Of a stretch of DNA of 33,284 nt, positions 1 through 8,327 are shown one piece after another. How positions within the stretch are numbered: position 1 is the first letter of the stretch; each line of letters starts with the position of its first letter. The notes under the pieces were generated by a model that was given only the letters and a program-made list of their open reading frames with translations, was not told the DNA's origin and did not search any database. The DNA is from an uncultured Saprospiraceae bacterium (GTDB lineage: Bacteria; Bacteroidota; Bacteroidia; Chitinophagales; Saprospiraceae): NCBI GenBank assembly GCA_937952155.1, contig CALFYH010000340.1:1-33284 (forward strand), given 5' to 3'. The position numbers and the translations under genes were made by a program.

Positions 1-380
1 ATCCAGCTCATTTCACGCTCGCCCGTACCGTAATCCGGTGCCGGAACATCCAGAGACGGTCCGATAAAACCTTTTTTAATTAACTCAAAAGTATAGCGGC
101 GTGTGATACGTTCCAGTTCATCCTGTTTTACCGTGTCCAACAAGTGTATTGACAAAACGATATTCTGCAATCCCATTTCTTCAATTCCTTCCAAAAACAA
201 TTGTCTGTCCTCAGCTGAAGGCATGATCACAACAATCTTCTGCCCATTTTCCCATAATTTTTTTACCTTAAGAACAGCAGTATGTATAGCTTCTCTCCTA
301 TTCGAATATGAAATATTAATCAAACTATGATCACTTTTTAATATAGCTTTTTGGTCATCTGAAGCTAAATACACACTCAT
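1..380 (-). CDS. Partial, apparently chimeric ORF: unknown N-terminus joined to glutamate dehydrogenase fragment
   Basis: Reading from an ATG at 380, the frame stays open to the window edge (126 codons). The last 40 or so residues, from about position 115 down to 1, carry ELERITRRYTFELI and then IGPSLDVPAPDYGTGEREM. This is the conserved middle of Glu/Leu/Phe/Val dehydrogenases. The preceding 85 or so residues (MSVYLASDDQ...) do not look like the N-terminal half of that enzyme, which should carry the glycine-rich PFGGAKGG substrate lysine region; I do not recognise them. The GDH-like part is GC-richer: 35 of the first 60 bases are G or C, against 22 of the next 60. A chimeric contig end is the simplest reading; a real gene fusion is less likely. 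A well-formed promoter lies just upstream at 407-439, so the N-terminal part is probably the true start of a native gene. Confidence 0.6.
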   Translation of the reverse strand, partial: MSVYLASDDQKAILKSDHSLINISYSNRREAIHTAVLKVKKLWENGQKIVVIMPSAEDRQLFLEGIEEMGLQNIVLSIHLLDTVKQDELERITRRYTFELIKKGFIGPSLDVPAPDYGTGEREMSW

Positions 381-406
381 TTTCTATGTTCTATATATAA
401 AAAAAA

Positions 407-439
407 CAAAGATATAGAAAAAATGTATATATATTCAAA
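407..439 (-). promoter_or_regulatory. Bacteroidota-type promoter for the left-edge gene
   Basis: On the minus strand, TTTG (439-436), a 21-base spacer and TATCTTTG (414-407) match the Bacteroidota sigma-ABfr consensus (TTTG, 19-21 bases, TAnnTTTG). The predicted start site lies about 20 bases before the ATG at 380. No experimental support is possible here. Confidence 0.6.
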
Positions 440-504
440 TTTTTATAAGCCTCATCTCAACTGTGGAGTCTAATTTTTACATTTTTGAATTAATGGTGTA
501 ATAA

Positions 505-1758
505 TTATGTATGAATATCTTCTCCTTCCATCCTACTTACAGCCACTGTGGCTACAGCATTTCCTACTACATTTGTCGCCGTCCTTCCCATATCCAAAAA
601 CTGATCCACAGGTAGAAGAATTGCTAAACCTATTTCTGGGATTCCAAAACCCGCAATTGTGGCTGCTATAACTACTAATGAAGCCCTAGGTACAGCTGCA
701 ATTCCCTTGCTAGTGACCATCAAAACCAGCAACATGGTTATCTGCTGAGATATCGTCAAATCAACGCCATAAGCTTGTGCAATAAGCAATGACCCAAATG
801 TCATATACATCATACTTCCATCAAGATTGAATGAATATCCCAAAGGAAGTACAAAGCTTGTGATTTTTTCATTTACACCAAATCGCTCAAGTTGATTGAG
901 CAATTTTGGATATGCTGATTCACTACTTGCTGTTGCAAAAGCCAAGATTATTGGTTCTTTGATGTGTGAAAGCAAGGTCCATACCCTTTTGCCCACAAAA
1001 AGATAGCCTAAAGCCAAAAGGATTGCCCATAAAAGAAGCAAGGCAAAATAAAACAACAAAATCAATTTCCCGTATTGCACCATTATTCCAAGGCCTTTTT
1101 CAGCTATCACAATAGAAATTGCGCTAAATACTGCCAATGGAGCAAGCCACATAATCATATTGGTCAACTTGAGCATAACATGAGCTAGTGAATCCATAGC
1201 TTTAATTATCGGCTCTCCTTTCTCACCAATAGCTGCCGTCGCCAATCCAAACAATACAGAAAACACTACGATTTGAAGCACCATTTTGTGGCTAGAAAGC
1301 GCTACAAATATATTTTCGGGTATCAATTGCTCAATAAAATGATCTAATGTAAAACTATCTGTTTTGGGCAAATTGCTCGCCACAGCATCTGAAATTTGAT
1401 TTTGGAAGTCGAGACCAGGCTGAAAAAGATTTACAATGATCAAACCTAAAGTTAAGGACATGAGACTAGCAAATATAAACCATCCGATTGTCTTCACACC
1501 CATACGACCTACGGTGCCAGCATCTCCAATACCTGCTACACCTACGACTAAAGTACTCAATACCAATGGCCCAATGATAAGTTTTATGAATTTTAGGAAA
1601 ATGATACTACCATATTTGGCAATAGCTACATATTGAGCTATAAAAGTTGAATCACCCATAAGATTAATAATAGTTCCAGCAATAATACCGGCCACCAAAC
1701 CAATAAAAATCCATAGGGCCAACATATTTTTCTTTTGCTCCTTTTGTTCCATATCCAA
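505..1758 (-). CDS. DAACS-family dicarboxylate/amino acid:cation symporter
   Basis: This 417-residue inner-membrane protein should move C4-dicarboxylates or acidic amino acids in with H+ or Na+. Visible family marks are the re-entrant hairpin motif ASSESAYPKLL and the discontinuous-helix motif YSFNLDGSMMYM, followed by the second hairpin region near SKGIAAVPRASLVV. About eight hydrophobic segments run through the protein. Length and motif order fit GltP/DctA relatives, but the exact substrate cannot be read from sequence. It is divergent from the phenylacetate genes and shares a 130-base intergenic region with them. That region contains a palindrome and one extra half-site, so shared control is possible but unproven. 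Because phenylacetate breakdown yields succinyl-CoA and acetyl-CoA, a dicarboxylate carrier would fit metabolically; that link is inference. Confidence 0.88.
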   Translation of the reverse strand: MDMEQKEQKKNMLALWIFIGLVAGIIAGTIINLMGDSTFIAQYVAIAKYGSIIFLKFIKLIIGPLVLSTLVVGVAGIGDAGTVGRMGVKTIGWFIFASLMSLTLGLIIVNLFQPGLDFQNQISDAVASNLPKTDSFTLDHFIEQLIPENIFVALSSHKMVLQIVVFSVLFGLATAAIGEKGEPIIKAMDSLAHVMLKLTNMIMWLAPLAVFSAISIVIAEKGLGIMVQYGKLILLFYFALLLLWAILLALGYLFVGKRVWTLLSHIKEPIILAFATASSESAYPKLLNQLERFGVNEKITSFVLPLGYSFNLDGSMMYMTFGSLLIAQAYGVDLTISQQITMLLVLMVTSKGIAAVPRASLVVIAATIAGFGIPEIGLAILLPVDQFLDMGRTATNVVGNAVATVAVSRMEGEDIHT

Positions 1759-1837
1759 TTATATTTTAAAATCGTAAAATAACGAACAAAGAAACAATAA
1801 TTTAATTCAATTTTTATCAAAAAAATAATTTTAGCCA

Positions 1838-1869
1838 TTGTAGATTTTAAACAAATAATTTTATCTTTG
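1838..1869 (+). promoter_or_regulatory. Bacteroidota-type promoter for paaE and downstream genes
   Basis: TTG at 1838-1840, a 21-base spacer, and TATCTTTG at 1862-1869 match the Bacteroidota -33/-7 consensus. The predicted transcription start falls at about 1875, on top of the palindrome at 1870-1883. I saw no comparable promoter in the short gaps between the following genes up to paaC, which suggests one transcription unit. Confidence 0.65.
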
Positions 1870-1883
1870 CGAACAAATGTTCG
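1870..1883. promoter_or_regulatory. Perfect palindromic operator candidate over the paa start site
   Basis: CGAACAAATGTTCG is a perfect inverted repeat (CGAACA, two-base centre, TGTTCG) directly abutting the -7 box. This is the right place for a repressor to block initiation, and a TetR-type regulator is encoded as the second gene of the same unit. A single half-site, CGAACAAA, occurs at 1783-1790 near the divergent transporter. Binding by the TetR protein is inferred. Confidence 0.55.
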
Positions 1884-1888
1884 TTTTT

Positions 1889-2971
1889 ATGAATAAAAAT
1901 AAATTTTACAGTCTCAAAATCAATTATATCGCACGTATTACATCAGATAGTGTGATGCTCACATTTGAAATTCCAAATGAACTCACGTCCACATTTTCGT
2001 ATAAAGCAGGCCAATATCTCACACTTAAGACTACTATAAATGGTGAAGAAATCCGCCGTTCATATTCTCTGTGTACGGCGCCTTCCGAAAATAAGTGGTC
2101 TGTATTGATCAAAAAAGTAAATGGTGGACTGTTTTCAACTTTCGCTAATGAACAATTAAAACCTGGTGACTTCATAGATGTAATGCCTCCAACTGGCAAT
2201 TTCACTTTAGATAAATACAACGATTCGAAACATTTTTTGTTTTTTGCAGCTGGTAGTGGCATCACACCGATAATTGCGCAGATCAAAGACTTGTTATTGC
2301 ATCATACACAAAGCAATATCACCTTGTTTTTCGGCAATAAAAACTTCAGCTCCATTATATTTAGAGAAGAAATAGAAGCGTTAAAAAATAAATATTTGGG
2401 TAGATTTTCTGTTCACCATATATTTACTAAAGAAAAAATAGGTATTGATCTCTTATTTGGAAGGATCGATAAAGCTAAATGCGTAGCACTTGGCCAATCA
2501 CTATTCAATCCCAATGACATGGATGCTTGTATGATTTGCGGTCCTAATGAAATGATTTTTGATGTAAAGGACGGGCTAGTTTCACTTGGTTTTGACCCAA
2601 AAAATATCCATTTTGAATTATTCAACACTGATGGATTAAAAAAAATGAGTAATGCCACTGAAACAAATGCTACAATTAATGAAGATTTGGAAAGTGAGAT
2701 AACTATCCAAATGGATGGCGACATATTTGAGTTCACCTTGGGTTATGGTGGCCAAAACTTGCTTGATGCAGCCATCGAAAATGGCGCTGACCTACCTTAT
2801 TCTTGCAAAGGTGGCGTATGTAGCACATGCAAAGCCAAGCTGACAAAAGGCGAAGTAAAAATGGATTTGAATTATTCCCTAGAGCCATATGAAGTGGATG
2901 CAGGATATATTTTGATGTGCCAATCTCATCCGCGCACACCAAAAATTTACGTTGATTTTGATCAAAAATAA
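1889..2971 (+). CDS. paaE: PaaE, reductase of ring-1,2-phenylacetyl-CoA epoxidase
   Basis: This 360-residue cytoplasmic reductase passes electrons from NAD(P)H through FAD and a 2Fe-2S cluster to the PaaA di-iron oxygenase. Domain order: FAD-binding ferredoxin-reductase barrel with RRSYSLC near residue 50, nucleotide-binding domain with FAAGSGITPII and MICGPNEM, then a plant-type ferredoxin domain with C306, C311, C314 and C344. That order (reductase first, ferredoxin last) and the length match PaaE. I chose the ATG at 1889 over the in-frame ATG at 1877. The palindrome and predicted start site at about 1875 leave almost no leader for 1877, and PaaE proteins usually begin just before the FYSLKI segment. 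It is first in the operon, whereas enteric paaE is last. The TetR gene begins 7 bases after its stop. Confidence 0.9.
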   Translation: MNKNKFYSLKINYIARITSDSVMLTFEIPNELTSTFSYKAGQYLTLKTTINGEEIRRSYSLCTAPSENKWSVLIKKVNGGLFSTFANEQLKPGDFIDVMPPTGNFTLDKYNDSKHFLFFAAGSGITPIIAQIKDLLLHHTQSNITLFFGNKNFSSIIFREEIEALKNKYLGRFSVHHIFTKEKIGIDLLFGRIDKAKCVALGQSLFNPNDMDACMICGPNEMIFDVKDGLVSLGFDPKNIHFELFNTDGLKKMSNATETNATINEDLESEITIQMDGDIFEFTLGYGGQNLLDAAIENGADLPYSCKGGVCSTCKAKLTKGEVKMDLNYSLEPYEVDAGYILMCQSHPRTPKIYVDFDQK

Positions 2972-2978
2972 AGATAAT

Positions 2979-3548
2979 ATGGAACTTGCCATCACAAAAA
3001 AACAACACATAATAAACACAGCAGCAGATCTCTTCAAAGAGAAAGGATATGCTGCCACATCTATCCGAGATCTGGCTTCGAAAGTAGGTCTTGAGCCATC
3101 TAGTATCTACAGCCATATAAAATCCAAGGAAGATTTGCTGACCGAGATTTGCCTATCATGTGCGACGAGATTTTCTAACGGTATGAACGAAATATTTTTT
3201 CAAGATATCACCGAAAGAAAAAAAATCAAAGCCTTGATTCACCTTCATTTAGAAATTGCCTATGAAAATCCTGCTTCTATAACAGTATTTAATGATGAAT
3301 GGAAATTTCTTCATGAAGACGCAATGGCTGAATTTTTGGAATCAAGAAAAGATTATGAGAAAAAATTTAAAAAAATCTTGACTGACGGCAAAAAAAATGG
3401 TAAATTTAGTTTTGAAAATGAAGATATTGCGTTTAATATTATCATCAAAATGTTAAGTTGGTCATATGTTGCCATCAAAAAATATAATAAAGAATCATTA
3501 GAAACAGAATTGACAAAATTCATTATAAAGGCACTTACTGAAAAGTGA
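2979..3548 (+). CDS. TetR/AcrR-family regulator, probable paa repressor
   Basis: This 189-residue protein has the usual N-terminal TetR DNA-binding domain: IINTAADLFKEKGYAATSIR, then the helix-turn-helix LASKVGLEPSSIYSHIKSKE within residues 20-50. A variable helical ligand-binding domain follows. It lies between paaE and paaA, 7 bases after one and 31 before the other. Its likely job is to sense phenylacetyl-CoA or a related acyl-CoA and to control the operon through the palindrome at 1870-1883. In other bacteria, TetR-type PaaR proteins do this with phenylacetyl-CoA as inducer, but the sequence here does not prove the ligand. The ATG at 2979 is preferred over an in-frame TTG at 2952, which would overlap paaE and add a poorly conserved leader. 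Confidence 0.85.
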   Translation: MELAITKKQHIINTAADLFKEKGYAATSIRDLASKVGLEPSSIYSHIKSKEDLLTEICLSCATRFSNGMNEIFFQDITERKKIKALIHLHLEIAYENPASITVFNDEWKFLHEDAMAEFLESRKDYEKKFKKILTDGKKNGKFSFENEDIAFNIIIKMLSWSYVAIKKYNKESLETELTKFIIKALTEK

Positions 3549-3579
3549 TATTTACATAATAAAGCAAAATATAGAGAAA

Positions 3580-4527
3580 ATGGAACATTCATTAGAAGAA
3601 ATTTTCCAAAAAAAGGTGGATAACGAAGAAAAAATAGAAGCCCGTGACTGGATGCCAGATGCGTACAGAAAAACATTGATTAGGCAAATTTCACAGCATG
3701 CCCATTCCGAAATAGTAGGTATGTTGCCAGAAGGAAATTGGATCACACGTGCTCCGAGCCTCAAGCGTAAACTTGCGCTCCTTGCCAAGGTACAAGATGA
3801 AGGTGGCCATGGTTTATATCTGTATTCTGCTACAGAGACCTTGGGTATTGGTAGAGACGAACTCATCGACCAACTCCATTCCGGCAAGGCGAAATATTCA
3901 AGTATTTTCAATTATCCATCACTAACCTGGGCAGATATGGGCGCAATAGGATGGCTTGTAGATGGTGCAGCTATAATGAATCAGGTGGCACTTTGCAGGA
4001 CATCATATGGTCCATATGCAAGGGCAATGGTCAGAATTTGCAAAGAAGAATCCTTCCACCAAAGACAAGGATATGATATCTTATACACCATGAGTCAAGG
4101 CAGTGCAGAGCAAAAAGAAATGGTGCAGGATTCAGTCAATAGATGGTGGTGGCCTTCGTTAATGATGTTTGGTCCCAATGATGATGCATCGCCCAACAGT
4201 GCCCAATCATTGAAGTGGAAGATCAAAAGATTGTCAAATGATGAGCTTCGCCAACGATTTGTAGATATGACGGTACCTCAAGCAGAAATATTGGGAATTA
4301 AACTTCCAGATCCTGATTTGAAATATAATGAATCAAGGGGCCATTACGACTTTGGCGCTATTAATTGGGATGAATTTTATCAAGTATTAGCAGGTAATGG
4401 ACCATGTAATAAAGAACGGCTGGCAGCAAGAATAAAAGCCCATGAAGAAGGTGCATGGGTACGAGAAGCGGCCTCCGCTTATGCAGAAAAACAACAAATC
4501 AAAAACAATTCAAAATCAGTAGCTTAA
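3580..4527 (+). CDS. paaA: PaaA, di-iron oxygenase subunit of phenylacetyl-CoA epoxidase
   Basis: PaaA is the catalytic subunit of the cytoplasmic PaaABC(E) complex that turns phenylacetyl-CoA into its ring-1,2-epoxide using O2. The 315 residues have the ferritin-like di-iron ligand pattern: E44 in HAHSEI, E74-x2-H77 in DEGGHG, and E157-x2-H160 in KEESFHQRQGY. Length and these motifs match the family (about 310 residues), and the end (EGAWVREAA) is also typical. Its normal partner paaB does not follow. Instead a 3.77-kb gene for a secreted protease-glycosidase begins 11 bases after the stop, and paaB resumes after it. Nothing suggests PaaA itself is damaged. Confidence 0.95.
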   Translation: MEHSLEEIFQKKVDNEEKIEARDWMPDAYRKTLIRQISQHAHSEIVGMLPEGNWITRAPSLKRKLALLAKVQDEGGHGLYLYSATETLGIGRDELIDQLHSGKAKYSSIFNYPSLTWADMGAIGWLVDGAAIMNQVALCRTSYGPYARAMVRICKEESFHQRQGYDILYTMSQGSAEQKEMVQDSVNRWWWPSLMMFGPNDDASPNSAQSLKWKIKRLSNDELRQRFVDMTVPQAEILGIKLPDPDLKYNESRGHYDFGAINWDEFYQVLAGNGPCNKERLAARIKAHEEGAWVREAASAYAEKQQIKNNSKSVA

Positions 4528-4538
4528 TCTTCTGTAAT

Positions 4539-7500
4539 ATGTTAAAATGGGTTAATATTTTCATTTTATTGATTTCCAGCTTATTATGTTCAGCTCAGGT
4601 AGTAAATAAGATAGATATCAGACTTCAAAATAAGCCTGAGAATGATAAGCAGAAAGTAGTTATTGTCTTCAAAGATCAGGCTGACATTTCGGATGTTAAA
4701 AATATAAAAGGTAAAGATGCCAAAGCCACCTTTGTGTACAATACCTTGACAGCAAAAGCAAATGAAACACAAGGTTCATTGATTCACTGGTTAAAATCTA
4801 ATCAAATCACCTATCGCAGCTATTATATAGTCAATATGATTGCGGCTGAGGCAACTCTTAATCAAATAAAAGAAATTTCGCTTTTTGACGAAGTCAGTGA
4901 AGTAATCGAAGACAGCAATTTTAAAAAATTGGATCAACCAGAAAGAGATAAATCTGATGGTAGTGTTCGATCTGCCATTTGGAATATCAGTCAAATCGGT
5001 GCGCCGTCAGTCTGGGCACTTGGATTCACTGGTCAGAATGTAGTTATCGGTGGTCAAGATACTGGCTATGCTTGGGAAGTGCCTACAATAAAAAGCAAGT
5101 ATCGAGGATGGAATGGTACATCTGCAAACCACGATTACAACTGGCATGATGCCATCCATGGAGACAATCCACAAAGCACTGGTACAAATAGTTGTGGTTT
5201 CAATAGTTCGATACCATGTGATGACGACAATCATGGTACACACACTATGGGTACAATGGTTGGCGGCGTTGATAATAATAACAACGAAATCGGTGTAGCG
5301 CCTGGTGCTAAGTGGATAGGTTGTAGAAATATGGAAAATGGATATGGCACATTGACAACGTATGTTGAATGTTTTGAATGGTTTTTGGCACCTTATCCTG
5401 TTAGTGGTGGATCAGGCGATCCTACAAAAATGCCACATGTGATTAACAATTCATGGGGCTGCCCTACAATAGAAGGATGTAATTCTACCAACTTTGCGAC
5501 AATGGAAGCTGCTCTCAATAATCTTAGGAAGGCAGGATGTGTGATTGTAGTATCAGCAGGAAACGGCGGCCCCAATTGCTCAACAGTAGATGATCCAGCT
5601 GCTATATTCGCAGGTAGTTTTTCTGTTGGAGCTACTAATAGCGCTAATGAGATTGCATCATTTAGTAGTAGAGGCGCAGTAACAGTAGATGGATCGAACA
5701 GACTGAAACCCAATATTTCTGCACCTGGTGTCAATATTAGGTCATGTATAAAGGATGGTACTTTTGCAAACTACAACGGCACTAGTATGGCTGGGCCTCA
5801 CGTAGCAGGCTTAGTTGCATTGCTTATTTCCGCGAATCCACAACTGGCTGGAGAAGTAGATAAAATAGAAGATATCATAGAGCAGACAGCGTTAAATCTG
5901 ACAACAAGTACTCAGTCTTGTAATGGCATACCAGGAATGTCTATTCCGAACAATACCTATGGATATGGAAGGATAGATGCCGTTACTGCTGTAAATCATG
6001 CGTTAAACGAACTTTATGTTCCTTTGATCAAAATCGACCAATTTGGCTATCGACCTGCTGACGAAAAAATTGCCATACTATCTGACCCACAGACAGGGTA
6101 CAATAGTACAGATAGTTATACTCCAGCTCCCACAATAGTAGTAAAAAATTCAAGTACTTATGAAGTCGTATTTTCTGGAACACCAGTAGCTTGGGCAAGT
6201 GGCGCTACACATGTACAAAGTGGGGATCGAGTATGGAGATTTGATTTTAGTACATTCAATTCGCCAGGCACTTATCACATTGCCGACGGAAATAATGGAG
6301 ATATCCGATCAGAAGATTTTGTTATATACCAAGATATTTATAACAATATCCTCAATACTGCTTTTAAAACATTTTATTATCAAAGATGTGGTGTAGCCAA
6401 AGTAGCACCTTTTGCACAGACTGGATTTACTGATGCTGCATGTCATACCCAAGACGTGAATTGTAGATCTATCACTGCACCAAATGATCCAACTCAATAC
6501 AAAAATATGTCTGGCGGATGGCATGATGCAGGTGATTACAACAAATATGTCAACTTTGCTTATAAACCCATCAACGATTTGCTTTGGTCCTATGAAATCA
6601 ATCCTCAAGCATGGGCAAGTGATGCGCTTAACATACTTGAGTCTGGAAATGAGATTCCTGACTTACTTGATGAAATCAAATATGAATTGGATTGGTTAAT
6701 AAAAATGCAAGATATTGACGGTGGTGTTTTTTGTGTAGTAGGTGTGCAAAACAGTGCTTCTGCTTCACCGCCATCTGCCGATAATTTTACGAGATATTAT
6801 GGTCCCAAAACCACAGCAGCATCATTGACTGTGGCTGCCTCCTTTGCCTTTGCTGCCAAACAATTTAAAAAGATAGATAACGCTACAGCACAAACGTATG
6901 CAGCACTATTGCAAACCAAGGCTATTACAGCATGGCAGTGGGCAGTGGCAAATCCATCAGTGACTTATTATAATGCCAGCAATAACCTTGCTGCTGGAGA
7001 ACAAGAAGTAGATACTTACGAAAGAGATATGATAAAGCTGACTGCTGCTGTTTACTTATATAACTTGACGGGCGATAATACGTACAAAACCTATGTGGAA
7101 AGCAATTATAATACATCTCACTTAATGCAATGGACTTTTGTTTATCCTTTCGAAAATGTGATTCAATTGAGTCTGCTTCATTTTAGTCATTTGAATGGTG
7201 TCAATACAACGGTCGCAAATAATATAAAAAATGCTTTCAGAAATTCAATGCAAAATAGCGCTCAAAATCTTCCGGCACAAACCAATGATCTAGATGCATA
7301 TAAAGCATATTTGGATCCAAATAATATTGGCTGGGGAAGCAACCAAACAAAATGTAATCATGGCAACTTATATCAAGTTTATCACCATTTCAACTTGAAT
7401 ACAGCAAACAATGCGCTTGCTGAAAAAATAATGAGTCATTACATACACTACATGCATGGTATAAACCCCAATGCTCTGACCTACCTCACCAAAATGTCAG

Positions 7501-8303
7501 CTTTAGGCGCAGACAGATCAGTAAATACCATCTATCATGGATGGTTTACCGAAGGTAGTGCACTCTGGGATGATGTCAGGACTTCTACCTATGGACCCGC
7601 TCCTGGTTTTATTCCTGGTGGACCTAATCCAAATTGGAGTTTAGATGGATGCTGCCCTTCCAGTTGTGGTAGTGCAGTAAACAATAATCTCTGTAACATA
7701 ACAAACCCACCATCTAATCAGCCAGCATTAAAATCATATAAGGAATGGAATACAGGGTGGCCGCAAAACTCTTGGGAAGTGACTGAAAACAGCATTTATT
7801 CCCAATCGGCTTACTTATTTTTACTATCATCTATAGTCAATCAGTCTGCATCTATTATCCCTATTGCTAACCAAATCGAAACCAATAATGACTTATATGT
7901 GAGTACAATCGGGAATGGTGCTATTTTGACTAGTCCAAATAGCTCTAAGTATCGTATAAATATTAGTAATACTGGACTCATCTCCACTACCCTAATAAAC
8001 ACAGCTACTAACAGCAGTAAAACAGTAAATAGTAGCCTGAATATAACAGCTAATCAAAAAGGAATCATCACAAAATCTCCTAATAATAATTTGTGGAGAT
8101 TGTCTATAGGTAAAGCTGGTGAACTTAAGGCTAATTCGATTGCCACAGTACCTAGTAGTTATACACAACAGCAAACAGGTGATTTCGCTATAGACCAAAA
8201 TCCAAATGGATTGATCCTTAAGGATGAAAACAATATTTGCTACATTATCAGTGTGAATAATGCAGGATTAATTTTTACAAAACCTTGTGCCTGTACCAAT
8301 TAA
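4539..8303 (+). CDS. Secreted S8 subtilisin protease fused to GH9 glycoside hydrolase, inside the paa operon
   Basis: This 1254-residue protein has a signal peptide (MLKWVNIFILLISSLLCSA), an inhibitor-I9-like prodomain at about 45-140, and an S8 protease domain at about 165-485. The S8 triad is complete: D174 in QDTGYAW, H232 in NHGTHTMG, S416 in GTSMAGPH. A CelD_N-type Ig-like domain follows at about 495-605, with IDQFGYRP. The GH9 catalytic domain at about 610-1100 has D663 and D666 in GGWHDAGDYNKY and the acid E1083 in EVTENSIYSQSAY, with YHGWFTEGS between. Residues 1125-1250 form three repeats of about 48 residues. The expected activities are subtilisin-type proteolysis and beta-glucan (cellulase-like) cleavage outside the cytoplasm. 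No canonical T9SS tail is seen. The ATG at 4539 was chosen because the signal peptide starts there; an upstream in-frame ATG lies inside paaA. It lies 11 bases after paaA and 24 before paaB. Confidence 0.9.
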   Translation: MLKWVNIFILLISSLLCSAQVVNKIDIRLQNKPENDKQKVVIVFKDQADISDVKNIKGKDAKATFVYNTLTAKANETQGSLIHWLKSNQITYRSYYIVNMIAAEATLNQIKEISLFDEVSEVIEDSNFKKLDQPERDKSDGSVRSAIWNISQIGAPSVWALGFTGQNVVIGGQDTGYAWEVPTIKSKYRGWNGTSANHDYNWHDAIHGDNPQSTGTNSCGFNSSIPCDDDNHGTHTMGTMVGGVDNNNNEIGVAPGAKWIGCRNMENGYGTLTTYVECFEWFLAPYPVSGGSGDPTKMPHVINNSWGCPTIEGCNSTNFATMEAALNNLRKAGCVIVVSAGNGGPNCSTVDDPAAIFAGSFSVGATNSANEIASFSSRGAVTVDGSNRLKPNISAPGVNIRSCIKDGTFANYNGTSMAGPHVAGLVALLISANPQLAGEVDKIEDIIEQTALNLTTSTQSCNGIPGMSIPNNTYGYGRIDAVTAVNHALNELYVPLIKIDQFGYRPADEKIAILSDPQTGYNSTDSYTPAPTIVVKNSSTYEVVFSGTPVAWASGATHVQSGDRVWRFDFSTFNSPGTYHIADGNNGDIRSEDFVIYQDIYNNILNTAFKTFYYQRCGVAKVAPFAQTGFTDAACHTQDVNCRSITAPNDPTQYKNMSGGWHDAGDYNKYVNFAYKPINDLLWSYEINPQAWASDALNILESGNEIPDLLDEIKYELDWLIKMQDIDGGVFCVVGVQNSASASPPSADNFTRYYGPKTTAASLTVAASFAFAAKQFKKIDNATAQTYAALLQTKAITAWQWAVANPSVTYYNASNNLAAGEQEVDTYERDMIKLTAAVYLYNLTGDNTYKTYVESNYNTSHLMQWTFVYPFENVIQLSLLHFSHLNGVNTTVANNIKNAFRNSMQNSAQNLPAQTNDLDAYKAYLDPNNIGWGSNQTKCNHGNLYQVYHHFNLNTANNALAEKIMSHYIHYMHGINPNALTYLTKMSALGADRSVNTIYHGWFTEGSALWDDVRTSTYGPAPGFIPGGPNPNWSLDGCCPSSCGSAVNNNLCNITNPPSNQPALKSYKEWNTGWPQNSWEVTENSIYSQSAYLFLLSSIVNQSASIIPIANQIETNNDLYVSTIGNGAILTSPNSSKYRINISNTGLISTTLINTATNSSKTVNSSLNITANQKGIITKSPNNNLWRLSIGKAGELKANSIATVPSSYTQQQTGDFAIDQNPNGLILKDENNICYIISVNNAGLIFTKPCACTN
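7911..8288 (+). repeat. Three C-terminal repeats of about 48 residues in the S8-GH9 protein
   Basis: Protein segments beginning near residues 1125, 1172 and 1221 align: NGAILTSPN...YRINISNTGLIS, KGIITKSPN...WRLSIGKAGELK and NGLILKDEN...YIISVNNAGLIF. The pattern is G-x-I-I, a short polar turn with N, an aromatic-x-I strand and (N/K)xGxL. They replace the sorting domain that many secreted Bacteroidota enzymes carry at this position. The function is unknown; a beta-rich surface or binding module is a guess. Confidence 0.6.
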
Positions 8304-8327
8304 CCTTAACCAAATAAAGAATATATA

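Noticed and set aside
2952..2978. A TTG start for the TetR gene that overlaps paaE
   Set aside because: It would add nine residues that do not fit the usual TetR start; the ATG at 2979 is a normal start just after the paaE stop.
4539..4600. A lipoprotein signal in the S8-GH9 protein (cysteine in SLLCSA)
   Set aside because: The residues before the cysteine fit a lipobox poorly, and the sequence is better read as a standard signal peptidase I site after CSA.
5113..8198. Open frames on both strands within the S8-GH9 gene
   Set aside because: They are short, have no recognisable domains and lie within a gene with clear domains; treated as chance.
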